Below are positions 54,344-63,272 of a DNA stretch of 64,000 bases, in pieces; positions within the stretch are counted from its first letter, which is position 1, and each line of letters begins with the position of its first letter. The notes under the pieces are model-generated. The model ran no database searches and was not told the DNA's origin. It saw only the letters and a list, made by a program, of their open reading frames with translations. The stretch comes from AP-15 sp963795485 (GTDB lineage Bacteria > Pseudomonadota > Alphaproteobacteria > ATCC43930 > CGMCC-115725), in contig CAWCIL010000006.1 in NCBI GenBank assembly GCA_963795485.1, positions 558,001 to 622,000 of the forward strand. Direction: 5' to 3'. Position numbers and translations under genes: made by a program.

Positions 54344-55186
54344 ATGCCGACATTGGACGCTCAGGTGCACGCCTATGAACGCAACCATCCGGGGCGCCCG
54401 TGGGTCGGTACCCTCTACGGTCCCGCCGAGGTCACTGGAGACCAAATGGCCGCGGCTATGGACACCGTCGGAGTTGATGGTGCGGTCCTGGTTTCGCCCT
54501 TCAGCATGTACCGCTATGACGCAAGCTATGCCCTTGAGGTCTACGCCGCGCATCCGAGCCGTTTCAGGCTGGTAAAACCGGTCGATCCAACCGCTGACGC
54601 CGTGATTGAGACGATCGCCGAGTGGGCCCGTACCAAGGGCACGGTCGGCATTCGGATCTTCTTGCGAGACAACGCTTCGACGGACCCGGCCGACCCCGCC
54701 ATCAACCGCGTTCTCGCGACGGCAGCCTCGCACGCGCTGCCGGTGAATGTCGCTTGTACCGGACGCCTCGACCAAGCCCGGCAGCTGGCAGCGCGCAACC
54801 CGAACACACGACTGGTGATCGACCACCTTGGGCTGCCGCAACCACACGAGCCGCCACCGCCCGCGCAACCCTTCGCCGACCTGCCCAAGCTGCTGGCGCT
54901 CGCCGCCCACGACAATGTGGCCGTGAAGATCAGCGGCGCCTGCACGTTGGCGCACGAACCCTTCCCCTATCGGGACATCTGGGATCCGCTTGCCCAGGTC
55001 TTTGACGCTTTTGGCTTCGATCGCTGCATGTGGGGCACCGACTGGACCCGAGCGGTCGGAATGTTGACCTACGAACAAGGGGTGCAGGCATTCCGCGTTA
55101 CCGATCGGCTCTCCGAGGGAGATCGTGCCAAGCTTATGGGAGAAACCCTCTCGCGGATCTACGATTGGCCCAAGTCGCAAGCCTGA
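54344..55186 (+). CDS. amidohydrolase family protein
   Basis: A ~280-residue amidohydrolase_2 enzyme: LDAQVHAYERNHPGRPWVGT (metal-binding region, with H in place of the usual HxH pair), VGIRIFLRDNASTDPADPAI, RLVIDHLGLPQPHEPPPP, VAVKISGACTLAHEPFPYRD, FDRCMWGTDWTRAVGMLTYE. It resembles lactone hydrolases and 2-pyrone-4,6-dicarboxylate lactonase-like proteins. The ATG at 54344 follows GAGGTGGGAG; the in-frame GTG at 54335 is less likely. Confidence 0.87.
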   Translation: MPTLDAQVHAYERNHPGRPWVGTLYGPAEVTGDQMAAAMDTVGVDGAVLVSPFSMYRYDASYALEVYAAHPSRFRLVKPVDPTADAVIETIAEWARTKGTVGIRIFLRDNASTDPADPAINRVLATAASHALPVNVACTGRLDQARQLAARNPNTRLVIDHLGLPQPHEPPPPAQPFADLPKLLALAAHDNVAVKISGACTLAHEPFPYRDIWDPLAQVFDAFGFDRCMWGTDWTRAVGMLTYEQGVQAFRVTDRLSEGDRAKLMGETLSRIYDWPKSQA

Positions 55187-55485
55187 GATCGCACCAAGAC
55201 CTAAAGCCCGATTGGCACCGGGCGTCGCTAGGGGTGCACTTCTAACATTCGTAGCTCATGTAATTCGCCGTCATGCCCGCGGAAGCGGGTACCCAGGGCA
55301 ACCCGCACCTCGCTTGGAACCCTGGACCCCCGCTTTTCGCGGGGGCGACGAAAGACAGAGCGCGGGAGACTCGTTTGTATGGTTTCTACCGCTAGCGCAG
55401 CGATAGTCTGGTCAATCTGACGGAAAGAACGCGGTCCCGCCGCGCGCCGGACGATCCGCGGCAATCGACGCCCAAGGGAATGCAG
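55187..55485. other. intergenic region carrying a REP-like element
   Basis: A 299-bp convergent gap. It contains the palindromic repeat at 55269-55350; nothing else could be identified. Confidence 0.5.
55269..55350. repeat. RIME/REP-like palindromic element
   Basis: The element opens with CGTC and closes with GACG. Inside are hairpin CCCGC-GGAA-GCGGG (55276-55289), a pair of matching CCCAGGG / CCCTGG blocks, and hairpin CCCCCGC-TTTTC-GCGGGGG (55327-55345). This is the layout of dispersed alphaproteobacterial intergenic mosaic elements. Confidence 0.7.
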
Positions 55486-56337
55486 CTAAGTCCGGTACTG
55501 ACGAGGTTCAACGACGGTCCGCAGCCAGTTGCCGATCTCAATCGTCCGGCGGACGGGATCCATGATCTCGCTCGCAATCCCATAGCGCCAGATCAGGTCG
55601 CGACGGGTCGGCTCTGCGTCGAGCGCGCGATAGTCGGCTGCGATCGCGACGATCTCCGACGGCTCGGCGCCAAAGCCCTCTTCGACAAGCTCCGCGGCTC
55701 TCATCTCGATCAGGGCGGCCGAGACCGCCAGAGTGTGTTCGGGGTGATACTGCGTGCCGATAAAGCTGCCCCGCCATGGGGTTTGGGTGGCTACCGCCTG
55801 GATGGCGGAAAGCTCGTTCGCGGCCAGAATTCGAGAGTTCGGCGGCAGCGTTTCGATCTCGTCGAGGTGCGAGCAAAGAGCGTCGAAAACGGCGGGGCGG
55901 GACGCAAGAAGCGGGTGGGCCCGGCCGGCTTCCGTCACGGTGATCGCCCGAGCGATCGGGAGTTCGCGCCCGCGGGGGTTGCGGCGGACCGATCCGCCGA
56001 GCGCCACCGTGGCGAGCTGCAAACCCCAGCAGCTCCCCCAGACGGGCACGCCGGCGGCAAAGGCAGCCCGCGCGAAATCGATCTGCCGCGTGACGGCGGG
56101 TGTCGGGTCATAGACATGGAGCGGGGAGCCGGGGATCATCACACCGTCGAAGTCCGAAAGCGCGGTGCCGAACGGCAAGGCCTCGCCGTCGGCGATGTTG
56201 AGGGGCGTGCAGCGGATGCCCGGGCGATGCAGCCGAGCAGCTGAGCCAAACAGCGCAAAGTTCGAAGGGATGCCGAACTCCGCGCGCTCGGCTTGCCAGA
56301 CGGCCGGCGTTCCCTCGGCAATCAAGATGTTCAGCAT
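55486..56337 (-). CDS. class I glutamine amidotransferase-like protein
   Basis: A 283-residue protein with the class I GATase fold. The nucleophile elbow is VWGSCWGLQLATVALGG (Cys near residue 103), with the partner His-x-Glu in GTQYHPEHTLA. The opening MLNILIAEGTPAVWQAERAE and FDGVMIPGSPLHVYDPTPAV are typical of free-standing GMP-synthase-like amidotransferases. A C-terminal extension of ~70 residues (SEIVAIAADYRALDAEPTRR) is present. The acceptor is unknown, and no synthase domain is encoded nearby. Confidence 0.87.
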   Translation of the reverse strand: MLNILIAEGTPAVWQAERAEFGIPSNFALFGSAARLHRPGIRCTPLNIADGEALPFGTALSDFDGVMIPGSPLHVYDPTPAVTRQIDFARAAFAAGVPVWGSCWGLQLATVALGGSVRRNPRGRELPIARAITVTEAGRAHPLLASRPAVFDALCSHLDEIETLPPNSRILAANELSAIQAVATQTPWRGSFIGTQYHPEHTLAVSAALIEMRAAELVEEGFGAEPSEIVAIAADYRALDAEPTRRDLIWRYGIASEIMDPVRRTIEIGNWLRTVVEPRQYRT

Positions 56338-56874
56338 CAGAGCCCCGTTGATTTCCGCTTAGTATATTTCGCGGCAGCTCTGGCTCAGCGTCCGTTCACG
56401 GGGAGCATTGCCGCCAATTCGCCGACCGTCAATTGCGCCGAGCCGGCGAGGGCGGCGGTCAGGGGCGCCGCGACGGGTCGGGTTGTGCCATATTCGGCCG
56501 GCGCCATGAACCGCCGGAGCCACCGATGCCCGCACAGCGCGCCTACGGCATGGACCAGGATGCGGGTGCGACGGAGGAGGGCTCGGGCCTGTCAGGGGGC
56601 GCAGGCGGTTCGAGTGCAGCCTGTTTCCACCGACCGTCTTTGAGATGAGTCGCTGTGCGACACCATCATTAACCGCGACCGATGATCGCCAAGGACCCGC
56701 TGCTCCGCGATCCGGCGTGGTGGCCCTATGGCAGCCAAGAAAGCGGTGTGCGGCGAGCCTTCGAAAGCTGTTCGCCGCCAAATGGGCGGCCAATCGCAAG
56801 TGCCGCAGATCGCCTTAAAGCTCAACTAGACGTAGAAAGGGCCTAGCTGGTGGCGGCTAAGCCCTTGTCATAAT
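56338..56874. other. intergenic region between amidotransferase gene and tRNA-Ala
   Basis: A 537-bp gap. Longer open frames here lack any recognisable motif. One small frame (56682-56846) ends 28 bases before the tRNA and is listed separately with low confidence. Confidence 0.4.
56682..56846 (+). CDS. possible 54-residue small protein
   Basis: ATG at 56682 reads MIAKDPLLRDPAWWPYGSQE and ends LKAQLDVERA. It has no recognised domain and no strong ribosome site. It could be a genuine small gene or a remnant of something inserted near the tRNA. Confidence 0.25.
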   Translation: MIAKDPLLRDPAWWPYGSQESGVRRAFESCSPPNGRPIASAADRLKAQLDVERA

Positions 56875-56950
<76 letters not shown>

Positions 56951-57052
56951 AAACATAGGCGCGTTGGCGGCGCGGAAACTCGGACATGCAAAATAGTGAA
57001 CGCCTCCAGGTGCCGGCAAGCGAAAATCGCGGGCGCGCCGGCGGCGGCGAAC

Positions 57053-57424
57053 TCAGCGCTCCTCCTCTTCGACGTTTTCGATGACCTCGGCCATGTCGTC
57101 CTCGTCTTCGCCGAGCTCGGAGGCGTCCTCGATCAGCTCCTCGTCTTCCTCCTCGGCTTCCTCGAGCGGAAGCGCTTCCTCCTCCTCGCCGGCGGGCTCG
57201 GCCTCTTCGGTCTCGACATCGGCATCGAGCTCTTCGGCGCCGGCCGGTGCGACTTCCTTTTCCACCGGTGCCGCCGGACGCGTCCGGCGCGACTTCAGAA
57301 ACGCCTCGGGATCAAAGGGCGTGCTGCATTTCGGGCAAATCACCGGTTTGTGCTGCAGATCGTAATAGCGCGTCCCGCAGCTCGGACAAATCCGCTTGGT
57401 GCCCCATTCGGGTTTGGCCACCAT
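57053..57424 (-). CDS. TIGR02300 family (FYDLN acid) zinc-ribbon protein
   Basis: A 123-residue alphaproteobacterial protein. The N-terminus MVAKPEWGTKRICPSCGTRY then YDLQHKP and CPKC forms a zinc ribbon (CxxC..CxxC). The C-terminal half is almost entirely acidic (Glu/Asp/Ala repeats). Function is unknown; the family is nearly universal next to aroA in this class, and here it is divergent from aroA. Confidence 0.93.
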   Translation of the reverse strand: MVAKPEWGTKRICPSCGTRYYDLQHKPVICPKCSTPFDPEAFLKSRRTRPAAPVEKEVAPAGAEELDADVETEEAEPAGEEEEALPLEEAEEEDEELIEDASELGEDEDDMAEVIENVEEEER

Positions 57425-57434
57425 CTACTCCATC

Positions 57435-57479
57435 GAAGTTTGTCGGGCAGAAGCTTGTCGGGCAGAAGTTTACCGGGCT
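57435..57479. repeat. three-copy 15-bp tandem repeat
   Basis: GAAGTTTGTCGGGCA, GAAGCTTGTCGGGCA and GAAGTTTACCGGGCT follow each other with no spacer. They lie 10 bp upstream of the TIGR02300 start, in the control region shared with aroA. The copies could be iterated binding sites. Confidence 0.65.
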
Positions 57480-57616
57480 CGCTCGCCGCGCCATTGCCAC
57501 AGCGGCGTCACCCTGTCAAAAGCAAATCCGCGCGGCGGCGCGCGACGGCTTGCGCATATGGGCGGCCGGCGCCGACGCCGCAACCGCCGACCCCGCATTT
57601 CGGGACGCTGCCCGCC

Positions 57617-58977
57617 ATGGTCCACCTGTCTTCGCCCCCCTTGCCCCGACCATTCACCTCGACCCGGCCGCGGTCCCCGCTCTCCGGCGACACTCGCGTG
57701 CCCGGCGACAAATCGATCTCCCATCGCGCGCTGATGCTGGCCGCGCTGGCGGTCGGCCGGACCGAGATCACGGGTCTCCTCGAGGGCGAGGACGTGCTCG
57801 CCACCGCCGCCGCGCTCAATGCGCTGGGCGCCGCCGCAGCCCCGACCGGCGATGGCCGCTGGACCATCGACGGGGTCGGCATCGGCGGCCTCTCAGAGCC
57901 GGAAGACCTGCTCGATCTCGGCAATTCGGGAACCTCGGCGCGGCTCCTGCTCGGCATCCTCGCGACCCACCGGCTGACCGCTTTCGTCACCGGCGACGCC
58001 TCGCTGCGGCGCCGCCCGATGGGCCGCGTCACCGTGCCGCTCTCCCGGTTCGGCGCGCAGTTCCTCGCCCGCGAAGGCGCCCGCCTGCCGCTCGCCGTGA
58101 CCGGGGCCGCAGACCCGCTCCCGATCGAATATCGCCTGCCGGTGCCGTCGGCGCAGGTCAAGTCGGCGGTGCTGCTGGCCGGGCTCAACACCCCCGGGGC
58201 GACGACGGTGATCGAGCCGCAGGCGACCCGCGACCACACCGAGCGGATGCTGCGCCATTTCGGCGCGACGGTCGCGACCGAGCCCGCCGAGGGCGGCGGC
58301 CTGCGGATCACCGTCGAGGGCTTTCCCGAACTCGCCGCGGCGCCGATCGCGGTGCCGGGCGATATGTCCTCGGCCGCGTTCCCGCTGGTCGCGGCGCTGA
58401 TCGTTCCGGGGTCGGAGGTGACGATCGAGGGCGTCGGCGTCAACCCGCTGCGCAGCGGCCTCTTGGAGTGCCTGCGCGAGATGGGCGCCGACATCGCCCT
58501 CCTCAACGAGCGCGAGGAAGGCGGCGAGCCGGTGGCCGATCTGCGCGCCCGCGCCGGCGACTCTGACGCGGCGCCGACATCCCGGCCGAGCGGGCGCCGC
58601 GGATGATCGACGAATACCCGATCCTCGCCGTCGCCGCCGCCTGCGCCCGCGGGCGCACCATCATGCGCGGCCTCTCCGAGCTCGGGTCAAGGAGAGCGAT
58701 CGTCTGGCGGCGATCGCCACCGGGCTCGCCGGCTGCGGCGTGCGGGTCGCAATCGAGGGCGACGATCTGATCGTCGAAGGCGCCGGCAATTTTCCGGCAG
58801 GCGGGGCGACAGATCGAGACCCAGCTCGATCATCGCATCGCCATGGCCTTCCTTGTTCTGGGGCTCGCCACCAACGAGCCGGTGCGGATCGACGACGCGC
58901 GCCCGATCGCAACCAGCTTTCCGGATTTCGTGCCGCTGATGAGCCGGCTCGGCGCGACTTTCGGCGACGGACGCTGA
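57617..58977 (+). CDS. aroA: 3-phosphoshikimate 1-carboxyvinyltransferase (three frameshifts)
   Basis: EPSP synthase of the shikimate pathway. N-terminal motifs are intact (GDTRVPGDKSISHRALMLAA, LDLGNSGTSARLLLGIL, GDASLRRRPMGRV, PSAQVKSAVLLAGLNTPG). After VADLRARAGD the frame breaks at about 58560-58572. The family continues in another frame (IPAERAPRMIDEYPILAVAA), breaks again at about 58683 (VKESDRLAAIATGLAGCGVR) and again at about 58807-58812 (IETQLDHRIAMAFLVLGLAT, ending FPDFVPLMSRLGA). The reconstructed length is ~453 residues. Conservation on both sides of each break argues for sequencing errors. Confidence 0.92.
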
Positions 58978-59062
58978 TCGGACCTCGGGGATGGATCGAC
59001 TGCAGGCAACGCGTCGCGCCAAACTCGGGCTGCCGTGCGGATAGCGGAACCGGGAGGAAAGC

Positions 59063-59680
59063 ATGGCGAAATGGCAGCTCACCGGCGACTATTTCGAGAA
59101 CTGCAACTGCGATGTGGTGTGTCCGTGCTTGGCCTCGACCGCGGCACCGCTGACGGCAGGGCCAACCAGGCAGGTGTGCGACGTGGCACTCGTCTTCCAC
59201 ATCGACCGGGGCAGCTACGAAGACGTGTCGCTCGACGGCCTCAACGTGGCGCTGGCCGCGCATGCGCCGGGCCCGATGGCCGACGGCAACTGGGCGGTGG
59301 CCGCCTATATCGACGAACGCGCCGACGACCGGCAGACGGCGGCTCTCGGCGCGATCTTCACCGGCGCCGATGGCGGCCCGATGGCGGCCTTCGCGCCGCT
59401 CGTCGGCAGCCAGCTCGGCGTCAAGAAGGTGCCGATCCGTTACGGGGTCCAGGGAAAGACCCGCTCGGTGGAAATCCCCGGCATCATGCAGATGGCGGTC
59501 GAGCCGATCCCGACGATGCATCCGAGCGGCGAGATCTGGGCGGCGCTCGGCCATCCCGTGGCGCCGAACCGGCTGGCGTTGGCGGTCGGCCGCGCCGGCA
59601 GCACCTTTGCCGACCATGGCATGCGCTGGGACAATTCCGGCCGGAACGGCCATTACGCGCCGATCAGCTGGTCGAACTAG
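59063..59680 (+). CDS. DUF1326 domain protein
   Basis: A 205-residue DUF1326 protein. It opens MAKWQLTGDYFENCNCDVVC followed by PCL, with the conserved closely spaced cysteines of the family. A long beta-rich middle follows, ending GMRWDNSGRNGHYAPISWSN. Function is unknown; family members often sit beside DUF2182 membrane proteins, but none is intact here. It interrupts the usual aroA-cmk adjacency. Confidence 0.88.
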   Translation: MAKWQLTGDYFENCNCDVVCPCLASTAAPLTAGPTRQVCDVALVFHIDRGSYEDVSLDGLNVALAAHAPGPMADGNWAVAAYIDERADDRQTAALGAIFTGADGGPMAAFAPLVGSQLGVKKVPIRYGVQGKTRSVEIPGIMQMAVEPIPTMHPSGEIWAALGHPVAPNRLALAVGRAGSTFADHGMRWDNSGRNGHYAPISWSN

Positions 59681-59825
59681 CGGGTTGCACACTGTCCGGA
59701 GCGGGCATCTGGTCGGAGGCAGGCATCTGATGTCGCAGGCGTTGCCCGCCTCGCCGTTCGTGCAGCGCAATCCCGTGCTGCTCATGCTGCTGCCCGCGGC
59801 GGCGATGTGCCCGACGCGGTAGCGC

Positions 59826-60515
59826 GTGGAGCCGTTTGTCGTCGCGATCGACGGGCCGGCCGCCTCCGGCAAGGGAACCCTCGCGCGCCGTCTCGCCCAG
59901 CGTTTCGGTTTCGCCCATCTCGACACCGGCACGCTCTACCGCGCGACAGCACTCGGGGTGCTCGACGGCCAGGGCGATCCGGCTGATCCGGCGACCGCGG
60001 CAGCGGCGGCGCGGCGTCTCGACCTGCGCTCGCTCGCTGATCCGCGGCTGCGCGGCGAGGCGGTCGCGGGGGCGGCCTCGGTGGTTGCTGCGAACCCGGC
60101 GGTGCGCCGCGTCCTGCTCGCGTTTCAGCGCGACTTCGCCGCGCATCCGCCGGCGCCGGCGCCGGCAGCGACGGCAAAGGGCGCCGTGCTCGATGGTCGG
60201 GACATCGGCTCGGTCGTGTGCCCGCGGGCGCATCTGAAGCTTTTCCTCACCGCCGCCCTCGAGACCCGCGCCAATCGCCGGGTCGAAGAGTTGCGCGGCC
60301 GCGGCGTCGCCGCTATATACGATAGCGTCTTGCAAGATCTGATAGAACGCGACGCGCGCGACAGCCAGCGTCGGGCTGCTCCGCTCTCGGCAGCGCCCGA
60401 TGCCGAAATCATCGACACGACGGCGCTCGATGCCGATGCGGTGCTGGAGCGTGCCGCCGATCTTACCGCGCGCGCACTCGAGGCGCGCGCACTCAAGGAG
60501 AAGGAATGGCATTAG
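59826..60515 (+). CDS. cmk: cytidylate kinase
   Basis: Phosphorylates CMP/dCMP using ATP. The 229-residue protein starts at a GTG and has the P-loop AIDGPAASGKGTLARRLA, FAHLDTGTLYRATALG, the CMP-specific region and DGRDIGSVVCPRAHLKLFLT. The C-terminus RDARDSQRRAAPLSAAPDAE is typical. Its last 10 bases overlap rpsA, a conserved pairing. Confidence 0.95.
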   Translation: MEPFVVAIDGPAASGKGTLARRLAQRFGFAHLDTGTLYRATALGVLDGQGDPADPATAAAAARRLDLRSLADPRLRGEAVAGAASVVAANPAVRRVLLAFQRDFAAHPPAPAPAATAKGAVLDGRDIGSVVCPRAHLKLFLTAALETRANRRVEELRGRGVAAIYDSVLQDLIERDARDSQRRAAPLSAAPDAEIIDTTALDADAVLERAADLTARALEARALKEKEWH

Positions 60516-62248
60516 AACTGCAAACGGGGGAGGCGTCGGCGAAGGAGAATTTCGCGGCCCTCCTCGATGAGTTGCTCGGCATGGCCAGCGGTCTCGAAGG
60601 CACCGTCGTCAAGGGTCGGGTCATCGCCGTCGAAAACGACGCGGTGCTGATCGATGTCGGCCTCAAATCCGAAGGCCGCGTGCCGTTGAAGGAATTCGCG
60701 GCCGGCGGCGGCGAGCCCGAGCTCCATGTCGGCGACACCGTCGAGGTCTACCTCGAGCGCATGGAGGACAAGAACGGCGAGGCCCAGCTGTCGCGCGAGA
60801 AGGCACGTCGCGAAGAGGCCTGGACCCTCCTCGAAAAGAGCTTTCAGGCGAACGACCGGGTCACCGGGGTGATCTTCGGCCGGGTCAAGGGCGGGTTCAC
60901 CGTCGATCTCAGCGGCGCCGTCGCCTTTCTGCCTGGCAGCCAGGTTGACATCCGCCCGGTGCGCGACATCACCCCGTTGTTAGGATCGCAGCAGCCCTTC
61001 CAGATCCTGAAGATGGACCGCTCGCGCGGCAACATCGTCGTCTCGCGCCGCGCCGTGCTCGAAGAGAGCCGCGCCGAGCAGCGCTCGGAACTGGTCGCCA
61101 GCCTCAAGGAAGGCCAGATCCTCAACGGCGTCGTCAAGAATATCACCGATTACGGCGCCTTTGTCGACCTCGGCGGGGTCGACGGTCTCTTGCATGTGAC
61201 CGACATCGCCTGGCGGCGGATCAACCATCCCTCCGAAGCGCTCAATATCGGCCAGAACGTCAAGGTCCAGGTGATCCGCTTCAACCCCGAGACCCAGCGC
61301 ATCTCGCTCGGCATGAAGCAGCTCGAAGCCGATCCGTGGGAAGGCGTCGAGCTCAAATACCCGGCCGCGGCGAAGTTCAAGGGCCGCGTCACCAACATTA
61401 CCGACTACGGCGCCTTTGTCGAATTGGAGCCGGGGGTCGAGGGCCTGGTCCATGTCTCCGAGATGAGCTGGACCAAGAAGAACGTCCATCCCGGCAAGAT
61501 CGTCTCGACCAGCCAGGAGGTCGAGGTCATGGTGCTCGACGTCGATCCGCAGAAGCGCCGGATCAGCCTCGGGCTCAAGCAGACCCTGGCCAATCCGTGG
61601 GACGCCTTTGTCGACGAGCATCCGATCGGCGCCGAGCTCGAGGGCGAGGTCCGCAACATCACCGAGTTCGGCCTCTTTGTCGGCCTGCCCGGCGACATCG
61701 ACGGCATGGTCCACCTCTCCGACATCGACTGGAACCGCGCCGGCGAGGACGCGATCAACAACTACCGCAAGGGCGAGGTGGTGCGGGTCAAGGTGCTCGA
61801 CGTCGATGTCGAAAAGGAGCGCATCAGCCTCGGCATCAAGCAGCTCGAGGCCGACCCGTTCGAAGCCGGCATGTCCAAGCTCAGAAAGGGCGAGGTCGTC
61901 ACCGGTACGATCGCCGGCATCAACGAGGGCGGGGTCGAGGTGGCGGTCGGCGACGGGCTCCTCGGCTTCATCCGCAAATCCGAGCTGTCGCGCGATCGCA
62001 GCGAGCAGCGGCCTGATCGTTTCGCGGTCGGCGAAAAGGTCGACGCCAAGGTCACTGCGATTGACCGCGCCACCCGCAAGGTCAGCCTGTCGATCAAGGC
62101 GCGCGAGGTCGACGAGGAGAAGCGCGCGATGGCCGAGTTCGGCTCGTCGGATTCGGGCGCCAGCCTTGGCGACATCCTCGGCGCGGCGATCAACCGCGCT
62201 CGCCGCCAGGACGTGGACCGGCAGGAGGAGGCCGAAGAGAAGAGCTGA
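60506..62248 (+). CDS. rpsA: 30S ribosomal protein S1
   Basis: A 580-residue ribosomal protein that recruits mRNA to the 30S subunit, with six S1 OB-fold repeats. Examples of the repeats are GTVVKGRVIAVENDAVLIDV, GVVKNITDYGAFVDLGGVDG, GRVTNITDYGAFVELEPGVE, GEVRNITEFGLFVGLPGDID and GTIAGINEGGVEVAVGDGLL. A coiled C-terminal tail (RRQDVDRQEEAEEKS) follows. It is complete and unbroken and overlaps cmk, as in most alphaproteobacteria. Confidence 0.97.
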   Translation: MALELQTGEASAKENFAALLDELLGMASGLEGTVVKGRVIAVENDAVLIDVGLKSEGRVPLKEFAAGGGEPELHVGDTVEVYLERMEDKNGEAQLSREKARREEAWTLLEKSFQANDRVTGVIFGRVKGGFTVDLSGAVAFLPGSQVDIRPVRDITPLLGSQQPFQILKMDRSRGNIVVSRRAVLEESRAEQRSELVASLKEGQILNGVVKNITDYGAFVDLGGVDGLLHVTDIAWRRINHPSEALNIGQNVKVQVIRFNPETQRISLGMKQLEADPWEGVELKYPAAAKFKGRVTNITDYGAFVELEPGVEGLVHVSEMSWTKKNVHPGKIVSTSQEVEVMVLDVDPQKRRISLGLKQTLANPWDAFVDEHPIGAELEGEVRNITEFGLFVGLPGDIDGMVHLSDIDWNRAGEDAINNYRKGEVVRVKVLDVDVEKERISLGIKQLEADPFEAGMSKLRKGEVVTGTIAGINEGGVEVAVGDGLLGFIRKSELSRDRSEQRPDRFAVGEKVDAKVTAIDRATRKVSLSIKAREVDEEKRAMAEFGSSDSGASLGDILGAAINRARRQDVDRQEEAEEKS

Positions 62249-62288
62249 GGGCGCCGCGCCGCCCTTACGCACCGAATCCATGTGCCGG

Positions 62289-62327
62289 CGGGCCTCCTCT
62301 TCCCGCGTTGCGGTGAGAGGAGGCCCG
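62289..62327 (+). terminator. strong hairpin after rpsA
   Basis: CGGGCCTCCTCT pairs with AGAGGAGGCCCG (12 bp, perfect) across a 15-base loop, 40 bases after the rpsA stop. No T-run follows, so it may be a stabiliser or partial attenuator rather than a full intrinsic terminator. Confidence 0.5.
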
Positions 62328-62416
62328 TGCGGCGAGGCCGGGCGGGCCCGCGTCCCCGGCTTGACGCTCGCCCGGCGGTTTGGCAGGCTGGTCGCCTTCG
62401 GTGAGGGGTGATGGCC

Positions 62417-62710
62417 ATGACGAAATCGGAGCTCGTGCAGAAGCTGTCCGAAACCAATCCGCATCTCTATCAGCGCGACGTCGAGGTCATCATCACCGCG
62501 ATCTTTGACGAGATCGCAGCGGCGCTCGCGCGCGGCGACCGGGTCGAGCTGCGCGGCTTCGGCGCGTTTTCGGTCAAGCGCCGCGATGCCCGCGTCGGCC
62601 GCAACCCGCGGACCGGCGACAGCGTGCGGGTCGCCGAAAAGCACATTCCGTTTTTCAAGACCGGCAAGCGACTGCGCGACCGCCTGAACCAGAGTGCGCC
62701 CAACGCGTAA
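62417..62710 (+). CDS. ihfB: integration host factor subunit beta
   Basis: A 97-residue HU/IHF-family DNA-bending protein that pairs with IhfA in recombination, replication and transcription. Family motifs are MTKSELVQKLSETNPHLYQR, VELRGFGAFSVKRRDARVGR and the DNA-intercalating NPRTGDSVRVAEKHIPFFK. The ATG at 62417 begins the family N-terminus and lies 8 bases after GAGGGG; the earlier GTG (62408) and ATG (62411) are too close to that site. Confidence 0.94.
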   Translation: MTKSELVQKLSETNPHLYQRDVEVIITAIFDEIAAALARGDRVELRGFGAFSVKRRDARVGRNPRTGDSVRVAEKHIPFFKTGKRLRDRLNQSAPNA

Positions 62711-62734
62711 GGCTATGGAGCAATTAAAAAACCG

Positions 62735-62858
62735 GTCATTCCGGGCCGCGGGTGCAGCCCGCGAGCCTGGAGCCTATGAACACCGGCTTGCGAAATTTCC
62801 CGGCGAGCGGCGGTGGAAATGGCGTTCCGGCCTGCCCTGCCGGGCATCCCGGAATAAC
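62735..62858. repeat. RIME-like element with inverted ends
   Basis: The left end GTCATTCCGGG and right end CCCGGAATAAC are inverted copies with one mismatch. Inside is the palindromic GCCGCGGGTGCAGCCCGCG block. This is a common layout for alphaproteobacterial dispersed intergenic elements, here between ihfB and the LapA-domain gene. Confidence 0.7.
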
Positions 62859-62925
62859 AACTTCCAATGGACGAAATTCCTTTATTCGCTCGTAAACGGG
62901 GACGCTCGCTGGTGAGGCCCCTGGC

Positions 62926-63252
62926 ATGAGGGCCGTCTACTGGGCGGCGGTTCTCGTTTTCGCCGCGATATTGAGCCTGTTCGCCGCCTCCAATCGCGAG
63001 GCCGTGTCGTTCGGCCTGTGGCCGTTGCCCTATCTGGTGGACGTGCCGCTCTATCTCGCCTTTTTTGTTGCGCTGCTCGGCGGCTTCGTCGCGGGTGCGG
63101 CGGCGGCGTGGTTCGGGGGACGCCGCAGCCGGCGCGAGCTGCGGCGCTGCCGCCGGCGCAGCGAAGCCCTGGCCAGCGAGCTCGCCGCCACTCAATCCCA
63201 GCTCGCCGCCGAGGCCCGGACGGCGGCCCCAGCCCTGCCCGTAACCCGCTGA
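62926..63252 (+). CDS. LapA-domain membrane protein
   Basis: A 108-residue inner-membrane protein of the LapA (lipopolysaccharide assembly protein A) domain family. Two hydrophobic helices (VYWAAVLVFAAILSLFAAS; LYLAFFVALLGGFVAGAAAA) are followed by a basic, coiled cytoplasmic tail (RRSRRELRRCRRRSEALASE). In E. coli, LapA/LapB help regulate LpxC degradation; a LapB is not visible here. Placement after ihfB is conserved in the class. Confidence 0.87.
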   Translation: MRAVYWAAVLVFAAILSLFAASNREAVSFGLWPLPYLVDVPLYLAFFVALLGGFVAGAAAAWFGGRRSRRELRRCRRRSEALASELAATQSQLAAEARTAAPALPVTR

Positions 63253-63272
63253 GCTCGTTCGCCCGGCCGGCG

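Noticed and set aside
53896..54345. Minus-strand 149-codon frame in the 53.8-54.3 kb gap
   Set aside because: There is no homology that I can recognise, and it runs through the attenuator-like hairpins.
56359..56799. Minus-strand 146-codon frame beside the tRNA
   Set aside because: Arg/Pro/Ser-rich low-complexity composition, no ribosome site and no known motif.
59730..59822. 30-codon frame between DUF1326 and cmk (MSQALPASPFVQRNPVLLML...)
   Set aside because: Considered as a remnant of a DUF2182 membrane gene, but it is too short and without matching motifs.
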